Assembly: GCA_035626395.1 (NCBI GenBank)
Contig: DASPNR010000030.1
Coordinates: 372,001-436,000, forward strand
Direction of reading: 5' to 3'
From: Candidatus Limnocylindrales bacterium
GTDB taxonomy: Bacteria; Desulfobacterota; Binatia; UBA1149; CAITLU01
Length of the DNA: 64,000 nt
Position numbers and translations under genes: made by a program. A model generated the notes under the pieces. The model was not told the origin of the DNA, ran no database searches, and worked only from the letters and a program-made list of their open reading frames with translations. Shown here one piece after another: positions 46,142 to 54,490 of this stretch; the first letter of the stretch is position 1; every line of letters begins with the position of its first letter.

Positions 46142-46282
46142 AGACTGCGTGCAATGCTCGAACGCTCGTCGCCGCGTGCAACGCAGGCGCGGCCGCGGAC
46201 TTGTCTGCGGCGGACCGCGCCGCGCATCGCGCTTCGTGTCCGCTTGGACATGCCCGTCGCCGCGCCCTGGCGCGAGGGCAGC

Positions 46283-46324
46283 CGGCAGAAGGCGCCGCGC
46301 CAGTGAGCGCGGCGCCTTCTGCCG
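46283..46324. terminator. Strong bidirectional hairpin between radC and ssb
   Basis: 18-bp perfect arms (beginning CGGCAGAAGGCGCC) around a 6-nt loop, located 6 bp beyond the ssb stop and about 160 bp beyond radC. Very stable; no clear T-tract on either side. Confidence 0.65.
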
Positions 46325-46330
46325 TGTGAT

Positions 46331-46768
46331 CTAAAAAGGAATGTCGTCGTCGTTGTGGGCCGGGCCCATGTCGTCCATGCCAGCGCCCATTCCGCCGCGG
46401 TCGCCGCGATCGGCGCGATCTGCGCGATCACCGCCCGGGCCGCCGCCGATGAACTGAACGCGATCCGCAACGATTTCGGTGGTGTAGCGATCGCTGCCGC
46501 TCTGGTCCTGCCATTTGCGCGTCTGCAGGCGCCCCTCGACGAAGACGGTTCGGCCCTTGCTGAGGTACTGCTTGCAGTTCTCGGCGGCGCGGCCCCAGAC
46601 GACCACGCTGTGCCATTCGGTGCGCTCCTGGCGCTGGCCATTGGCATCCTGCCACGACTCGTTCGTCGCCAGTCGAAGGGTAGTGACCGCCTTCCCACCC
46701 GAGGTATGTCGCAGCTCGGGATCTTGACCGAGATTGCCAAGAATCATGACCTTGTTTAGTGATGCCAT
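46331..46768 (-). CDS. ssb: Single-stranded DNA-binding protein
   Basis: 145 residues. OB-fold domain about 1-105 ([52 protein letters not shown]), a Gly/Asp/Arg-rich linker ([18 protein letters not shown]) and the conserved acidic tip DDDIPF that binds partner proteins such as PriA, RecO and exonuclease I. Linker is short. GAGAGGG lies 5 nt before the ATG. The gene is divergent from the PlsC gene at 46886. Confidence 0.97.
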   Translation of the reverse strand: MASLNKVMILGNLGQDPELRHTSGGKAVTTLRLATNESWQDANGQRQERTEWHSVVVWGRAAENCKQYLSKGRTVFVEGRLQTRKWQDQSGSDRYTTEIVADRVQFIGGGPGGDRADRADRGDRGGMGAGMDDMGPAHNDDDIPF

Positions 46769-46885
46769 ACTACCCTCTCGCGTGTACGTCCGCTGAATTT
46801 TCGGGGAGGCTAAAGCCGCACCTGGACATAGTCAATGACGGAGACGTGCTAGGATGAAAGCCGAACCGGTGCGTTGCCGGGCAAG

Positions 46886-47647
46886 ATGATGAAGCTTGTC
46901 GTGGCCTACATTCGGCTGCTCGCATTCTTCGCTTTCACCGCGATCTGGATGCCCATCGTCATGCTGGCGATCGTTCTGGTGCCGGGGTCGTTCGTCTACT
47001 ACCAGGTCGCCGCGCCCTGGATCACCGGCCTTCTCAAGCTCTTTGGCGCCACAGTGGTGCCGCACGGACTGGAGAAGCTTCGCTTCGACCGCGAGTACGT
47101 CATACTTTCCAACCATCGAAGCCAGCTCGATCCTCCGGCCATCGCCAGCCTGCTGCTGCCGCGCGTGACGCGCTGGGTGGCCAAGAAGGAGCTCAGGCGC
47201 GTGCCGATTCTCGGACAGGCGCTGCAGATGAGCGGACAGATCTTCATCGATCGGGGCGATCCAAGCGCGGCGGTCGAAGAGCTGTCGCGCCACACACGCG
47301 ATCGCGGCGTAATCATCTGCTTCTTTCCAGAAGGACATCGCTCGTCCACCTACAAGCTGCTGCCTTTCAAGAAGGGCGGCGCGGCTTTCGCGATCAGCGC
47401 TGGCCTTCCGGTGGTGCCGGTGGCGATCTCCGGATCCGAGATCGCGCTGCCGAATCATTCCATCGTTTCGTCGCCGGCCACGATCCACGTTGCATTCGGC
47501 GACCCGATCGAGACCTCGGGCATGACCGCCGACGACCGCGTCGCGCTGACCGAGCGCGTGCGTGACGAGATCCAGCGCATGCTGCAGGAGCTCGATCCGC
47601 ATCCCCAACCCGTTGCCGCTCCCAAACCGGCCGCCGCGGCGGCGTGA
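46886..47647 (+). CDS. 1-acyl-sn-glycerol-3-phosphate acyltransferase (PlsC-like)
   Basis: Acylates lysophosphatidic acid to phosphatidic acid in the inner membrane. 253 residues with an N-terminal membrane segment (about 5-40), block 1 LSNHRSQLDPP (the catalytic NHxxxxD is intact), block 2 FIDRGD and block 3 CFFPEGHRSS, then VPVVPVAISGS. Unlike the PlsC-like protein at 23275 this one has a complete active site. ATG 46886 or the next codon is likely; a TTG at 46874 is possible. The gap to rnj is 13 bp, so they may be cotranscribed. Confidence 0.9.
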   Translation: MMKLVVAYIRLLAFFAFTAIWMPIVMLAIVLVPGSFVYYQVAAPWITGLLKLFGATVVPHGLEKLRFDREYVILSNHRSQLDPPAIASLLLPRVTRWVAKKELRRVPILGQALQMSGQIFIDRGDPSAAVEELSRHTRDRGVIICFFPEGHRSSTYKLLPFKKGGAAFAISAGLPVVPVAISGSEIALPNHSIVSSPATIHVAFGDPIETSGMTADDRVALTERVRDEIQRMLQELDPHPQPVAAPKPAAAAA

Positions 47648-47660
47648 AGGAACCTTCTCG

Positions 47661-49322
47661 ATGCCTACCGCTCCTCTTCGCATCATCCCGCTCGGTGGCC
47701 TGGGCGAGTTCGGCCTCAACTGCATGGTGATCGAGCGTGGCGACGACGCCATCGCCGTCGACTGCGGCGTGATGTTCCCGCTCGATCACATGATGGGAAT
47801 CGATCTGGTCATTCCCGACCTCGGCTACCTGCGCAGCCTCGGGGACAAGTTCAAGGGCTTCGTCATCACGCACGGGCACGAGGACCACATCGGGGCGCTG
47901 CCGTTCGTCTGGGGCGAGTTCAACGTGCCGGCGTTCGCCACGCCCTTCACCGCCGGGCTGATCCGCGAAAGGCTCGAGGACCGCACGCACCTGTCGGGCA
48001 AGCAGATCGAGATCTACCGCGACGGCGACACCTTCTCGCTCGGCGGCTTCGAGATGGAGGCCCTGCCGGTCACGCACAGCATCGTGGACGCCTGCTCGAT
48101 CGCGATCCGCAGCCAGGGCGAGACGATCATTCACACCGGCGACTTCAAGATCGATCCGACGCCGATCGACGGACGCGACTTCGCGCTCGAGCGTTTCCGG
48201 CAGCTCGGCGACGAAGGAGTGCGGGTGCTGCTTTCGGACTCGACCAACATCGAGAGCGAAGGGCACAGCGGCTCCGAGGCGCTGGTGCGCGGATGGCTGG
48301 AGCCGATGTTCGCTGCAACCCGCGGGCGCGTGTTCGTGACCACGTTCGCCTCCCACATCCATCGCATGGCTGCGGTGCTCTCGCTGGCCGAGCAGTTCGG
48401 GCGCAAGGTGGCGATGGTGGGACGGCGCATGGAATCCAACGCGGCGCTGGCCACGCACACCGGGCATCTGCGCATCCCGCCCGGCATCCTCATCGACCAG
48501 AAGGAGGCGGCGCGCCTTCCGCGCGAGAAGGTCTGCTATCTGATCACCGGATCGCAGGGCGAGCCGCGCTCGGCGCTGATGCGCGTGGCGATGTGCGAGA
48601 TGCGCGACGTCGAGCCGGGCCCCGGCGATGCCGTGATCTTCTCGTCCAAGACCATACCGGGCAATGACCGGGCGGTCGCGCACATCATCGACCAGCTCTA
48701 CAAGCTCGGCTGCGAGGTCTACTACCCGCGCCGCTCGCGCGCGCACGTCTCCGGGCACGCCTGCAAGGACGAGCTGCGCACCATGCTCGAGCTGACCCGG
48801 CCCGACTACTTCGTCCCCGTGCACGGCGAGTACCGCAACCTGCTGCACCATGCGCGTCTGGCCGAAGAGACCGGCGTGCCGGCGCAGAACTGCTTCCGCA
48901 TCACCGACGGCGACGTCCTCGAGATCGACGGGGACGGCGCGCGTGTGGCCGGTCAGGTCACGGTCGGCCGCGTCATGGTGGACGGCGCGGTTCTCGGCGT
49001 TCTCGACGAGGCGGTGGTGCGCGATCGCCGCCACATCTCGCAGGACGGCATGGTGATGGTGATCCTGGCGGTAGCGCAGCAGACCGGCACGATCCTGACC
49101 GGGCCCGAGTTCATCATGCGCGGCGTGGTCACCGGTGAGGACGAGGAGATCGACGACGAACCGCTGCGCCGCGCCGTCGTCGACACCGTACGCGCCATGC
49201 CGCGCGCGGCGGTGGGCGACCGTGACGAGCTGCAGGAGGAAGTGCGCCTGGCCGTGCGCCGCTTCTTCCGGCGCGTGCACGGCTCGCGGCCGGTGGTCGT
49301 GCCGTACGTGATGGAGCTGTGA
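47661..49322 (+). CDS. rnj: Ribonuclease J
   Basis: Metallo-beta-lactamase/beta-CASP nuclease with 5'-exo and endonuclease activity in RNA decay. 553 residues: RIIPLGGLGEFGLNCMVIER, zinc motif HGHEDHIGAL (His71 to His76), HTGDFKIDPTPIDG, SDSTNIESEGHSGSE and the beta-CASP part FVTTFASHIHRM, ITGSQGEPRSALMR, SGHACKDELRTMLEL and PVHGEYRNLLHHA. ATG 47661 begins just before the family start. RNase J instead of (or beside) RNase E is common outside gamma- and betaproteobacteria. Followed by a 250-bp gap. Confidence 0.96.
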   Translation: MPTAPLRIIPLGGLGEFGLNCMVIERGDDAIAVDCGVMFPLDHMMGIDLVIPDLGYLRSLGDKFKGFVITHGHEDHIGALPFVWGEFNVPAFATPFTAGLIRERLEDRTHLSGKQIEIYRDGDTFSLGGFEMEALPVTHSIVDACSIAIRSQGETIIHTGDFKIDPTPIDGRDFALERFRQLGDEGVRVLLSDSTNIESEGHSGSEALVRGWLEPMFAATRGRVFVTTFASHIHRMAAVLSLAEQFGRKVAMVGRRMESNAALATHTGHLRIPPGILIDQKEAARLPREKVCYLITGSQGEPRSALMRVAMCEMRDVEPGPGDAVIFSSKTIPGNDRAVAHIIDQLYKLGCEVYYPRRSRAHVSGHACKDELRTMLELTRPDYFVPVHGEYRNLLHHARLAEETGVPAQNCFRITDGDVLEIDGDGARVAGQVTVGRVMVDGAVLGVLDEAVVRDRRHISQDGMVMVILAVAQQTGTILTGPEFIMRGVVTGEDEEIDDEPLRRAVVDTVRAMPRAAVGDRDELQEEVRLAVRRFFRRVHGSRPVVVPYVMEL

Positions 49323-49504
49323 GTCGCGCGAGGCGCGGCTGCCTGCGGCTCCGCACCTTTGGATCGCACGGGCGACGCAAGCCGCAGCCCGTCTGAAGGA
49401 GCGCCGTACCGTCTGCAGGCGCGCCGCATGCGCGATGCGGTCGGCAGGAGCGGCGCAAGCGCGCCGTGCGGTGGAAACGCCCGCGCTTCGTGAACAGCCG
49501 GGGT

Positions 49505-49533
49505 TTGTCCGCTGCAGGCCGCGACGTTAGGAT
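49505..49533 (+). promoter_or_regulatory. Promoter of uppP
   Basis: TTGTCC (49505-49510), 17-nt spacer, TAGGAT (49528-49533). GGTGGA just before the GTG at 49573 serves as ribosome binding site. The rest of the 250-bp gap after rnj shows nothing else definite. Confidence 0.5.
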
Positions 49534-49572
49534 CGCGCGTCTCGATTCCAGCGGCAGCGGAGCAGTGGTGGA

Positions 49573-50388
49573 GTGACGATCGCGCAGGCTCTGATCCTTG
49601 GCATCGTCCAGGGGCTCACCGAATTCCTTCCCGTTTCCAGCGACGGTCACCTGGTGATCGTGCAGGAGGTGTTCGGGCTGCGCCCACCCAACGCCGTCGC
49701 CTACGACGTTCTTCTTCATCTCGGCACGCTCATCGCCGTCGTCGCCTACTTCTGGCGCGACCTTCTGGACATGGCGCTGGCGCTGCTCGGCCGCGGCGGC
49801 GTCGAGCAGCCCGTGCGGCTGCGATGGATCTTTCTTCTGGGGTTGGCCACGGTTCCCGTGGCACTGGCAGGGCTTCTGCTGGAGGACTGGTTCGAGCAGA
49901 CCTTCCATTCCCTGGCCACGGCCGGCGTAGGCCTGCTCGTCACCGGCACGCTGCTCTCGCTCATCGTCGGCCGCGGGGCCACCGGCCGCATGGCCAAGGA
50001 CCTGACGGTCCGCGACGCAATCGTCATCGGCGGCATCCAGACGCTGGCCCTGCTCCCGGGCGTCTCGCGCTCGGGCTCGACGCTGTTTGCCGCACTGACC
50101 GTCGGAGTGGAGCGCAACACCGCCGCGCGCTTCTCGTTTCTGCTGTCGATCCCTGCCATCGTCGGCGCGCTGGTGCTGAAGGCGCCGGCAGTCCTCGACA
50201 TGGCCCGGGACGGCAACGCCGCGCCGCTGATCGTCGGTCCCCTGGCGGCGGCCGTGACCGGCTGGCTGGCCATCGAGGTCATGATGCGCGCAATTCGCAG
50301 CGGTAGTCTGCGCGGCTTTTCGGTATACTGCTGGGCGACCGGCGCCCTGGTGCTGGTGTGGAGTGTGGTTGGTGGGATCGGTGGCTAG
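49573..50388 (+). CDS. uppP: Undecaprenyl-diphosphate phosphatase
   Basis: Dephosphorylates C55-PP to recycle the lipid carrier of peptidoglycan and other envelope polymers; confers bacitracin tolerance. 271 residues with eight membrane helices and both motifs: GIVQGLTEFLPVSSDGH (Glu17, residues 10-26) and LLPGVSRSGST (about 158-168). The usual form is SSSGHL; here SSDGHL has one substitution at the third Ser. GTG 49573 is preceded by GGTGGA. Its end overlaps the ftsK start. Confidence 0.95.
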   Translation: MTIAQALILGIVQGLTEFLPVSSDGHLVIVQEVFGLRPPNAVAYDVLLHLGTLIAVVAYFWRDLLDMALALLGRGGVEQPVRLRWIFLLGLATVPVALAGLLLEDWFEQTFHSLATAGVGLLVTGTLLSLIVGRGATGRMAKDLTVRDAIVIGGIQTLALLPGVSRSGSTLFAALTVGVERNTAARFSFLLSIPAIVGALVLKAPAVLDMARDGNAAPLIVGPLAAAVTGWLAIEVMMRAIRSGSLRGFSVYCWATGALVLVWSVVGGIGG

Positions 50389-52747
50389 GTCATCCGCGGC
50401 AAGCAGGGACCCTTCGCGGCTCTTTCAGGAGGTCGAGGCGATCGTCGCGTCGGCCGTCGGCTTCTTCCTCGTTCTCTGTTTGTTCTCCTACGTGCCCGAA
50501 TCGCCGGGCGTCAACCACGGCGGGCGCCTCGGCTTCACGCTGGCCAACGTGCTGGTGCAGTGCTTCGGCTACGGGGCCTACGTCTTCCCCGCCGCGCTGG
50601 TCAGTGCCGGAGCGGCGCTGTTCATCAGCCGCACCGTCCGTCTCTCGCCGGTTCGGTGCGTGGGCGCCATCTTCCTTCTTCTACTGATGTCGGTGAGCCT
50701 GGGCGTTTACCGGCCTCACGTTGCGCCCGAGGCTGCCGGCGGCTGGGTCGGCGGTTTTCTCGGCATGGTCATGGTGCAGGGCCTCGGCGCCGGCGGCTCC
50801 ACCGTCGCGCTGACGGCGCTGTTCCTCCTCGATTTCATGATGATCACCGGCTACGCGCTCTCCGACGTGCTGCGCGCCATGCAGCGCGCCATCGCCGAGG
50901 CCATCGAGTCCGCCCACCACGCCTCGATGTCGGCGCTGCGGCGCGCGGGGCGCCATCTTCGGCAGGGTCTGCCGCGCCTGCGCGGCTTCTCGCTGCGCGA
51001 TCACCTGCCGAGCCTTGCGCTGCGGCGCCGCCCCGCTGCCGCCGGAGCCGGCGCCACCGGGCCCATGGTCGTCTTCGGCGACGAAGACGAGGACGAGGAG
51101 CAGGAGGATCGGGCGGCGCCTGCGCGCAAAGGCAGCTCGGGAATCCAGGTCCTGCGACCGCGACTGGAGCGGCCGGCCAAGAAGAAGAGCGAGCCGGCGC
51201 AGGAGGAATTCAGCTTCTCCACCGGCGGCGACTTCCGGCTTCCGCCCGCCAACCTGCTGGGCAAGCGCGACGACCGCTCCGACTACGTCGACGAGCAGAC
51301 TCTCGTCCAGAGCAGCAGGATCCTCGAGCAGAAGCTGGCCACGTTCGGTGTCGGCGGCCGGGTCACCGCCGTGCGCCCCGGTCCGGTCATCACGACCTAC
51401 GAGTTCGAGCCCGAGGCGGGCATCAAGGTCAGCCGCGTCGTCAACCTCTGCGATGATCTGACGATGGCGCTGCGCGCGCACGGCGTGCGCATCGTCGCTC
51501 CCATTCCGGGCAAGAACTGCGTCGGCATCGAGGTCTCCAACAAGAATCGCGCAACGGTCGGTCTGCGTGATCTGATCGATGCGGACGAGTTCCGCAGCCA
51601 CCGCTCCTCGCTGGCGCTGGCGCTCGGACGCGACACGACCGGGCTGCCGATGTACGCCGACCTGGCCAAGATGCCGCATCTGCTGATGGCGGGCGCCACG
51701 GGAACCGGCAAGTCGGTGGCGCTCAACACCTACATCGTTTCGATCCTCTGCAAGGCCACGCCGAACGACGTGCGCTTCATCATGATCGATCCGAAGATGC
51801 TCGAGCTGTCGCTCTACGAGGGCATCCCGCATCTGCTCGTGCCGGTGGTCACCGACGTCAAGAAGGCGGCCGCCGCGCTGGCCAACGTGATGCGCGAGAT
51901 GGACCGGCGCTTCGAGCTGATGAAGGACAAGAAGGTCCGCAGCCTCGACGACTACAACAAGCGCATCGCCGAGGAGAAGGCGGCGGCGGAGGCGGCGGCC
52001 AAGCTCAAGCCGAAGAAGAAGGTCGTCGAGGTCGAGGAGGAGGACGAACAGGGAGAGGAGGCCGAGACGGTGGCTCCCAAGGAAGCCGCCTTGCAGCACG
52101 AGCACCTGCCGCGCGTGGTCGTCATCATCGACGAGCTGGCGGACCTGATGATGACGGTGGGGCGGGAGGTGGAGTCGGCCATCACGCGCCTGGCGCAGAA
52201 GGCGCGCGCAGCCGGAATTCACCTGATCGTTGCCACGCAGCGTCCCTCGGTCGACGTCATCACGGGTCTCATCAAGGCGAATTTCCCATCACGCATTTCC
52301 TTCCAGGTAACGTCGCGCCCCGACTCGCGCACGATCCTGGACACGGTCGGCGCCGACCGGCTGCTCGGCAATGGCGATGCGCTGTACATGGCGCCGGGCA
52401 CCTCGTTCCTTCAGCGCCTGCATGGCGCGCTGATCACGGACCTGGAGATCAAGGACATCGTCGACTTCCTGCGACGCCAGGGCGCGCCCGAGTACCAGAT
52501 GGACATGCTGGAGACCGCGGCCGGCGAGGCGGGCGAGGAGGAAGGCGAGGAATTCTTCGACGAGCTCTACGATCGCTCGGTCGAGCTCGTCACCCAGCAC
52601 CAGCAGGGCTCCACCTCCTGGCTGCAGCGCAAGCTCGGCATCGGCTACAACCGCGCCGCCCGCATCATCGAGCAGATGGAGCGCGAAGGCGTCGTCGGCC
52701 CTCCCGACGGCGCCAAGCCCCGAAAGGTTCTGGCCCAGGCGCTGTAG
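50363..52747 (+). CDS. ftsK: DNA translocase FtsK/SpoIIIE
   Basis: Septal ATPase that pumps chromosome ends and aids dimer resolution. 794 residues: four membrane helices within about 25-190, a variable charged linker, alpha/beta domains from about 315, Walker A GATGTGKSVALN (about 443-450), Walker B VVIIDELADLMM and the winged-helix gamma domain (STSWLQRKLGIGYNRAARII) that reads KOPS. Between RSLDDYNKRIAEEK and the Walker B strand there is an insertion of about 45 Lys/Glu/Ala residues. Start: GTG at 50363, 50372 or 50381 are all possible, each overlapping uppP; I give the longest. Confidence 0.95.
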   Translation: MWLVGSVARSSAASRDPSRLFQEVEAIVASAVGFFLVLCLFSYVPESPGVNHGGRLGFTLANVLVQCFGYGAYVFPAALVSAGAALFISRTVRLSPVRCVGAIFLLLLMSVSLGVYRPHVAPEAAGGWVGGFLGMVMVQGLGAGGSTVALTALFLLDFMMITGYALSDVLRAMQRAIAEAIESAHHASMSALRRAGRHLRQGLPRLRGFSLRDHLPSLALRRRPAAAGAGATGPMVVFGDEDEDEEQEDRAAPARKGSSGIQVLRPRLERPAKKKSEPAQEEFSFSTGGDFRLPPANLLGKRDDRSDYVDEQTLVQSSRILEQKLATFGVGGRVTAVRPGPVITTYEFEPEAGIKVSRVVNLCDDLTMALRAHGVRIVAPIPGKNCVGIEVSNKNRATVGLRDLIDADEFRSHRSSLALALGRDTTGLPMYADLAKMPHLLMAGATGTGKSVALNTYIVSILCKATPNDVRFIMIDPKMLELSLYEGIPHLLVPVVTDVKKAAAALANVMREMDRRFELMKDKKVRSLDDYNKRIAEEKAAAEAAAKLKPKKKVVEVEEEDEQGEEAETVAPKEAALQHEHLPRVVVIIDELADLMMTVGREVESAITRLAQKARAAGIHLIVATQRPSVDVITGLIKANFPSRISFQVTSRPDSRTILDTVGADRLLGNGDALYMAPGTSFLQRLHGALITDLEIKDIVDFLRRQGAPEYQMDMLETAAGEAGEEEGEEFFDELYDRSVELVTQHQQGSTSWLQRKLGIGYNRAARIIEQMEREGVVGPPDGAKPRKVLAQAL

Positions 52748-52868
52748 AGGCGGATCGGCTCTGCCGCGCGGCCACCTGCATCGGCCGTCGAACCCTGACG
52801 CACGGCCCGGCCTCGCTGCACCTGCCGGCGGCGGAAGCGGCTGCGCGCGTCTCGGGAAGCAATCGACG

Positions 52869-53771
52869 GTGTCCTCTGCTAGACGGGCGGCCGTGACCCC
52901 GGCCAAACTCGCTCGTCTTTCGCTGGTTGCACTGCTGTCCGCACCGCCGGCGTTGGCGCAGGAGGCGGCGCCGGCCAAGCCAGCTCCGACCGTCAAAACG
53001 GCGCCGCCGGCCAAGGTGAAGAGCGCGCCGGCGCAGCAGAAGAGCGGCGGCGAGAAGAACGCGCCGGCGGAGCAGAAGCCTGCCGACAAGTCGGCGCCGG
53101 CGGCAGCAAGCTCCAATGACAACATCAAAAAGGCTGCCGAGGCCGCTGCCAGGGCCGCCGCCAGGCTCAACCCGAACGCCTCCGACCCGGAAGCCGAGAA
53201 GATCTGGCGTGCGTACGAGCAGCGCTGGGCCGAAACCGAGGACTACGCGGCCGGCTTTCGCCAGATCATCGAAGTGGCCGACGTCGGCACCAAGGTCGAG
53301 AGCGCCGGCCGGTTCTTCTTCGCCAAGCCCGATCTGGTTCGCTGGGAGTATACGGAGGGGCCGCCACAGACGGTTGTCGGAGACGGTCAGACGATCTGGC
53401 TGTATCAGCCCGATCTCGAACAGGTGTACAAGATTCCCTACTCGAAGGCGTTCGGGCGCGGCGGGCTGGTCGCGCTGCTTGCCGGTCGCAAGGGCGTGGC
53501 CGAGCGGTACGTCGCAACGCTGAAACGCCCCGATCCGGCAACGGTGCTCATTCATCTCAAGCCCCGCGAGCAGGGCCATGAGGATCTCGAGGTGAAGCTG
53601 GATGCGCAGACGTTCGATCTGCAGGCGGTGACGGTTCGTGACGCTGCCGGATCGGTGACGCAGATGACGTTCGCGGAGCCGCAGCGAAATCGCGGCAGCG
53701 ACAAGGCGCATTTCCTGTTCACGCCGCCGTCGGGTGTCGACGTGATCACCGACCCTCAGCCTGGGTTCTGA
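52869..53771 (+). CDS. lolA: Outer-membrane lipoprotein carrier protein LolA
   Basis: Carries lipoproteins from LolCDE to the outer membrane through the periplasm. 300 residues: signal peptide (LSLVALLSAPPALAQ, ending near 31), a long Lys/Ala/Pro linker (to about 105), then the LolA fold with YAAGFRQIIEVADVGTKVES, GRFFFAKPDLVRWEYTEGPP, VGDGQTIWLYQPDLEQVYKI and HLKPREQGHEDLEVKLD. Usual LolA is about 200 residues; the extra length is the linker. GTG 52869 or GTG 52893 may be the start. Following ftsK is a common order. Confidence 0.92.
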   Translation: MSSARRAAVTPAKLARLSLVALLSAPPALAQEAAPAKPAPTVKTAPPAKVKSAPAQQKSGGEKNAPAEQKPADKSAPAAASSNDNIKKAAEAAARAAARLNPNASDPEAEKIWRAYEQRWAETEDYAAGFRQIIEVADVGTKVESAGRFFFAKPDLVRWEYTEGPPQTVVGDGQTIWLYQPDLEQVYKIPYSKAFGRGGLVALLAGRKGVAERYVATLKRPDPATVLIHLKPREQGHEDLEVKLDAQTFDLQAVTVRDAAGSVTQMTFAEPQRNRGSDKAHFLFTPPSGVDVITDPQPGF

Positions 53772-53810
53772 AGCTGGATGGGCGGATTGGCCGCTCGCGT
53801 CCGCGCATAG

Positions 53811-53907
53811 CGCCCCATCTGCTGCGTTGTCGGCGAGATCGCTCGCTGCAGCGTACGGGAAGTACGCTTCCGCTCGCACTACTCGCCTCCGCCTTGCATC
53901 TGGGGCA
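53811..53907. repeat. 97-bp near-symmetrical palindromic element
   Basis: The ends GCCCCATCTG and CATCTGGGGC pair, and the centre GCGTAC-GGGAA-GTACGC (53851-53867) lies exactly midway; arms between pair imperfectly but over most of their length. It fills half of the 195-bp lolA-yajQ gap. The form is that of a REP/MITE-type dispersed palindrome or a long RNA hairpin. Confidence 0.75.
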
Positions 53908-53966
53908 CTCTGCGCGGCCGCGCCTGGGCGGGCGGGGCGAGAATTTTCGGAAAGGATTGCAGCACG

Positions 53967-54455
53967 ATGCCGTCGTTTGATGTGGTTTCGAAGATCAACT
54001 GGCACGAAGTCGACAACGCTCTCGGGCAGGCGGTCAAGGAGGTGGGGCAGCGCTTCGACTTCAAGAACTCGGACACCAGGATCGAGCTGGTCAAGCAGGA
54101 GGCGTTTCAGATCGAGTCGTCCGACGACTTCCACGTGAAGGCCTCGCTCGAGGTTCTCGAGGGCAAGCTGGCCAAGCGAGGGATCTCGCTGGCCGTGCTG
54201 GACCGCGGACCCATCGAGCCGGCCGGCGGCGCTCGCGCCCGTCAGAAGATCAAGCTCAAGGCCGGCATCGATGCCGAGACCGCCAAGAAGATCGTCAAGG
54301 ACATCAAGGCAACGAAGATGAAGGTGCAGGTGGCGATCCAGGGCGACAGCCTGCGCGTCAGCGGCAAGAACCGCGACGATCTGCAGGAGGCCATTGCGTT
54401 CCTGAAGAAGAATGACTACGGCCAGCCGCTGCAGTTCGAGAATTTCCGCGACTGA
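53967..54455 (+). CDS. YajQ family protein (UPF0234, cyclic-di-GMP binding)
   Basis: 162 residues, full length: MPSFDVVSKINWHEVDNALG opens the first ferredoxin-like domain, RFDFKNSDTRIEL and IKLKAGIDAETAKKIVKDIK are family blocks, and KMKVQVAIQGDSLRVSGKNR the last. Some homologues bind cyclic-di-GMP and act with a transcription factor; others bind RNA or nucleotides. No partner is adjacent. GGAAAGGA lies about 12 nt upstream of the ATG. The 97-bp palindrome is 60 bp upstream. Confidence 0.93.
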   Translation: MPSFDVVSKINWHEVDNALGQAVKEVGQRFDFKNSDTRIELVKQEAFQIESSDDFHVKASLEVLEGKLAKRGISLAVLDRGPIEPAGGARARQKIKLKAGIDAETAKKIVKDIKATKMKVQVAIQGDSLRVSGKNRDDLQEAIAFLKKNDYGQPLQFENFRD

Positions 54456-54490
54456 GCGACGTCGCCTGCCAGCCGCATTCCGCCCGCAAC

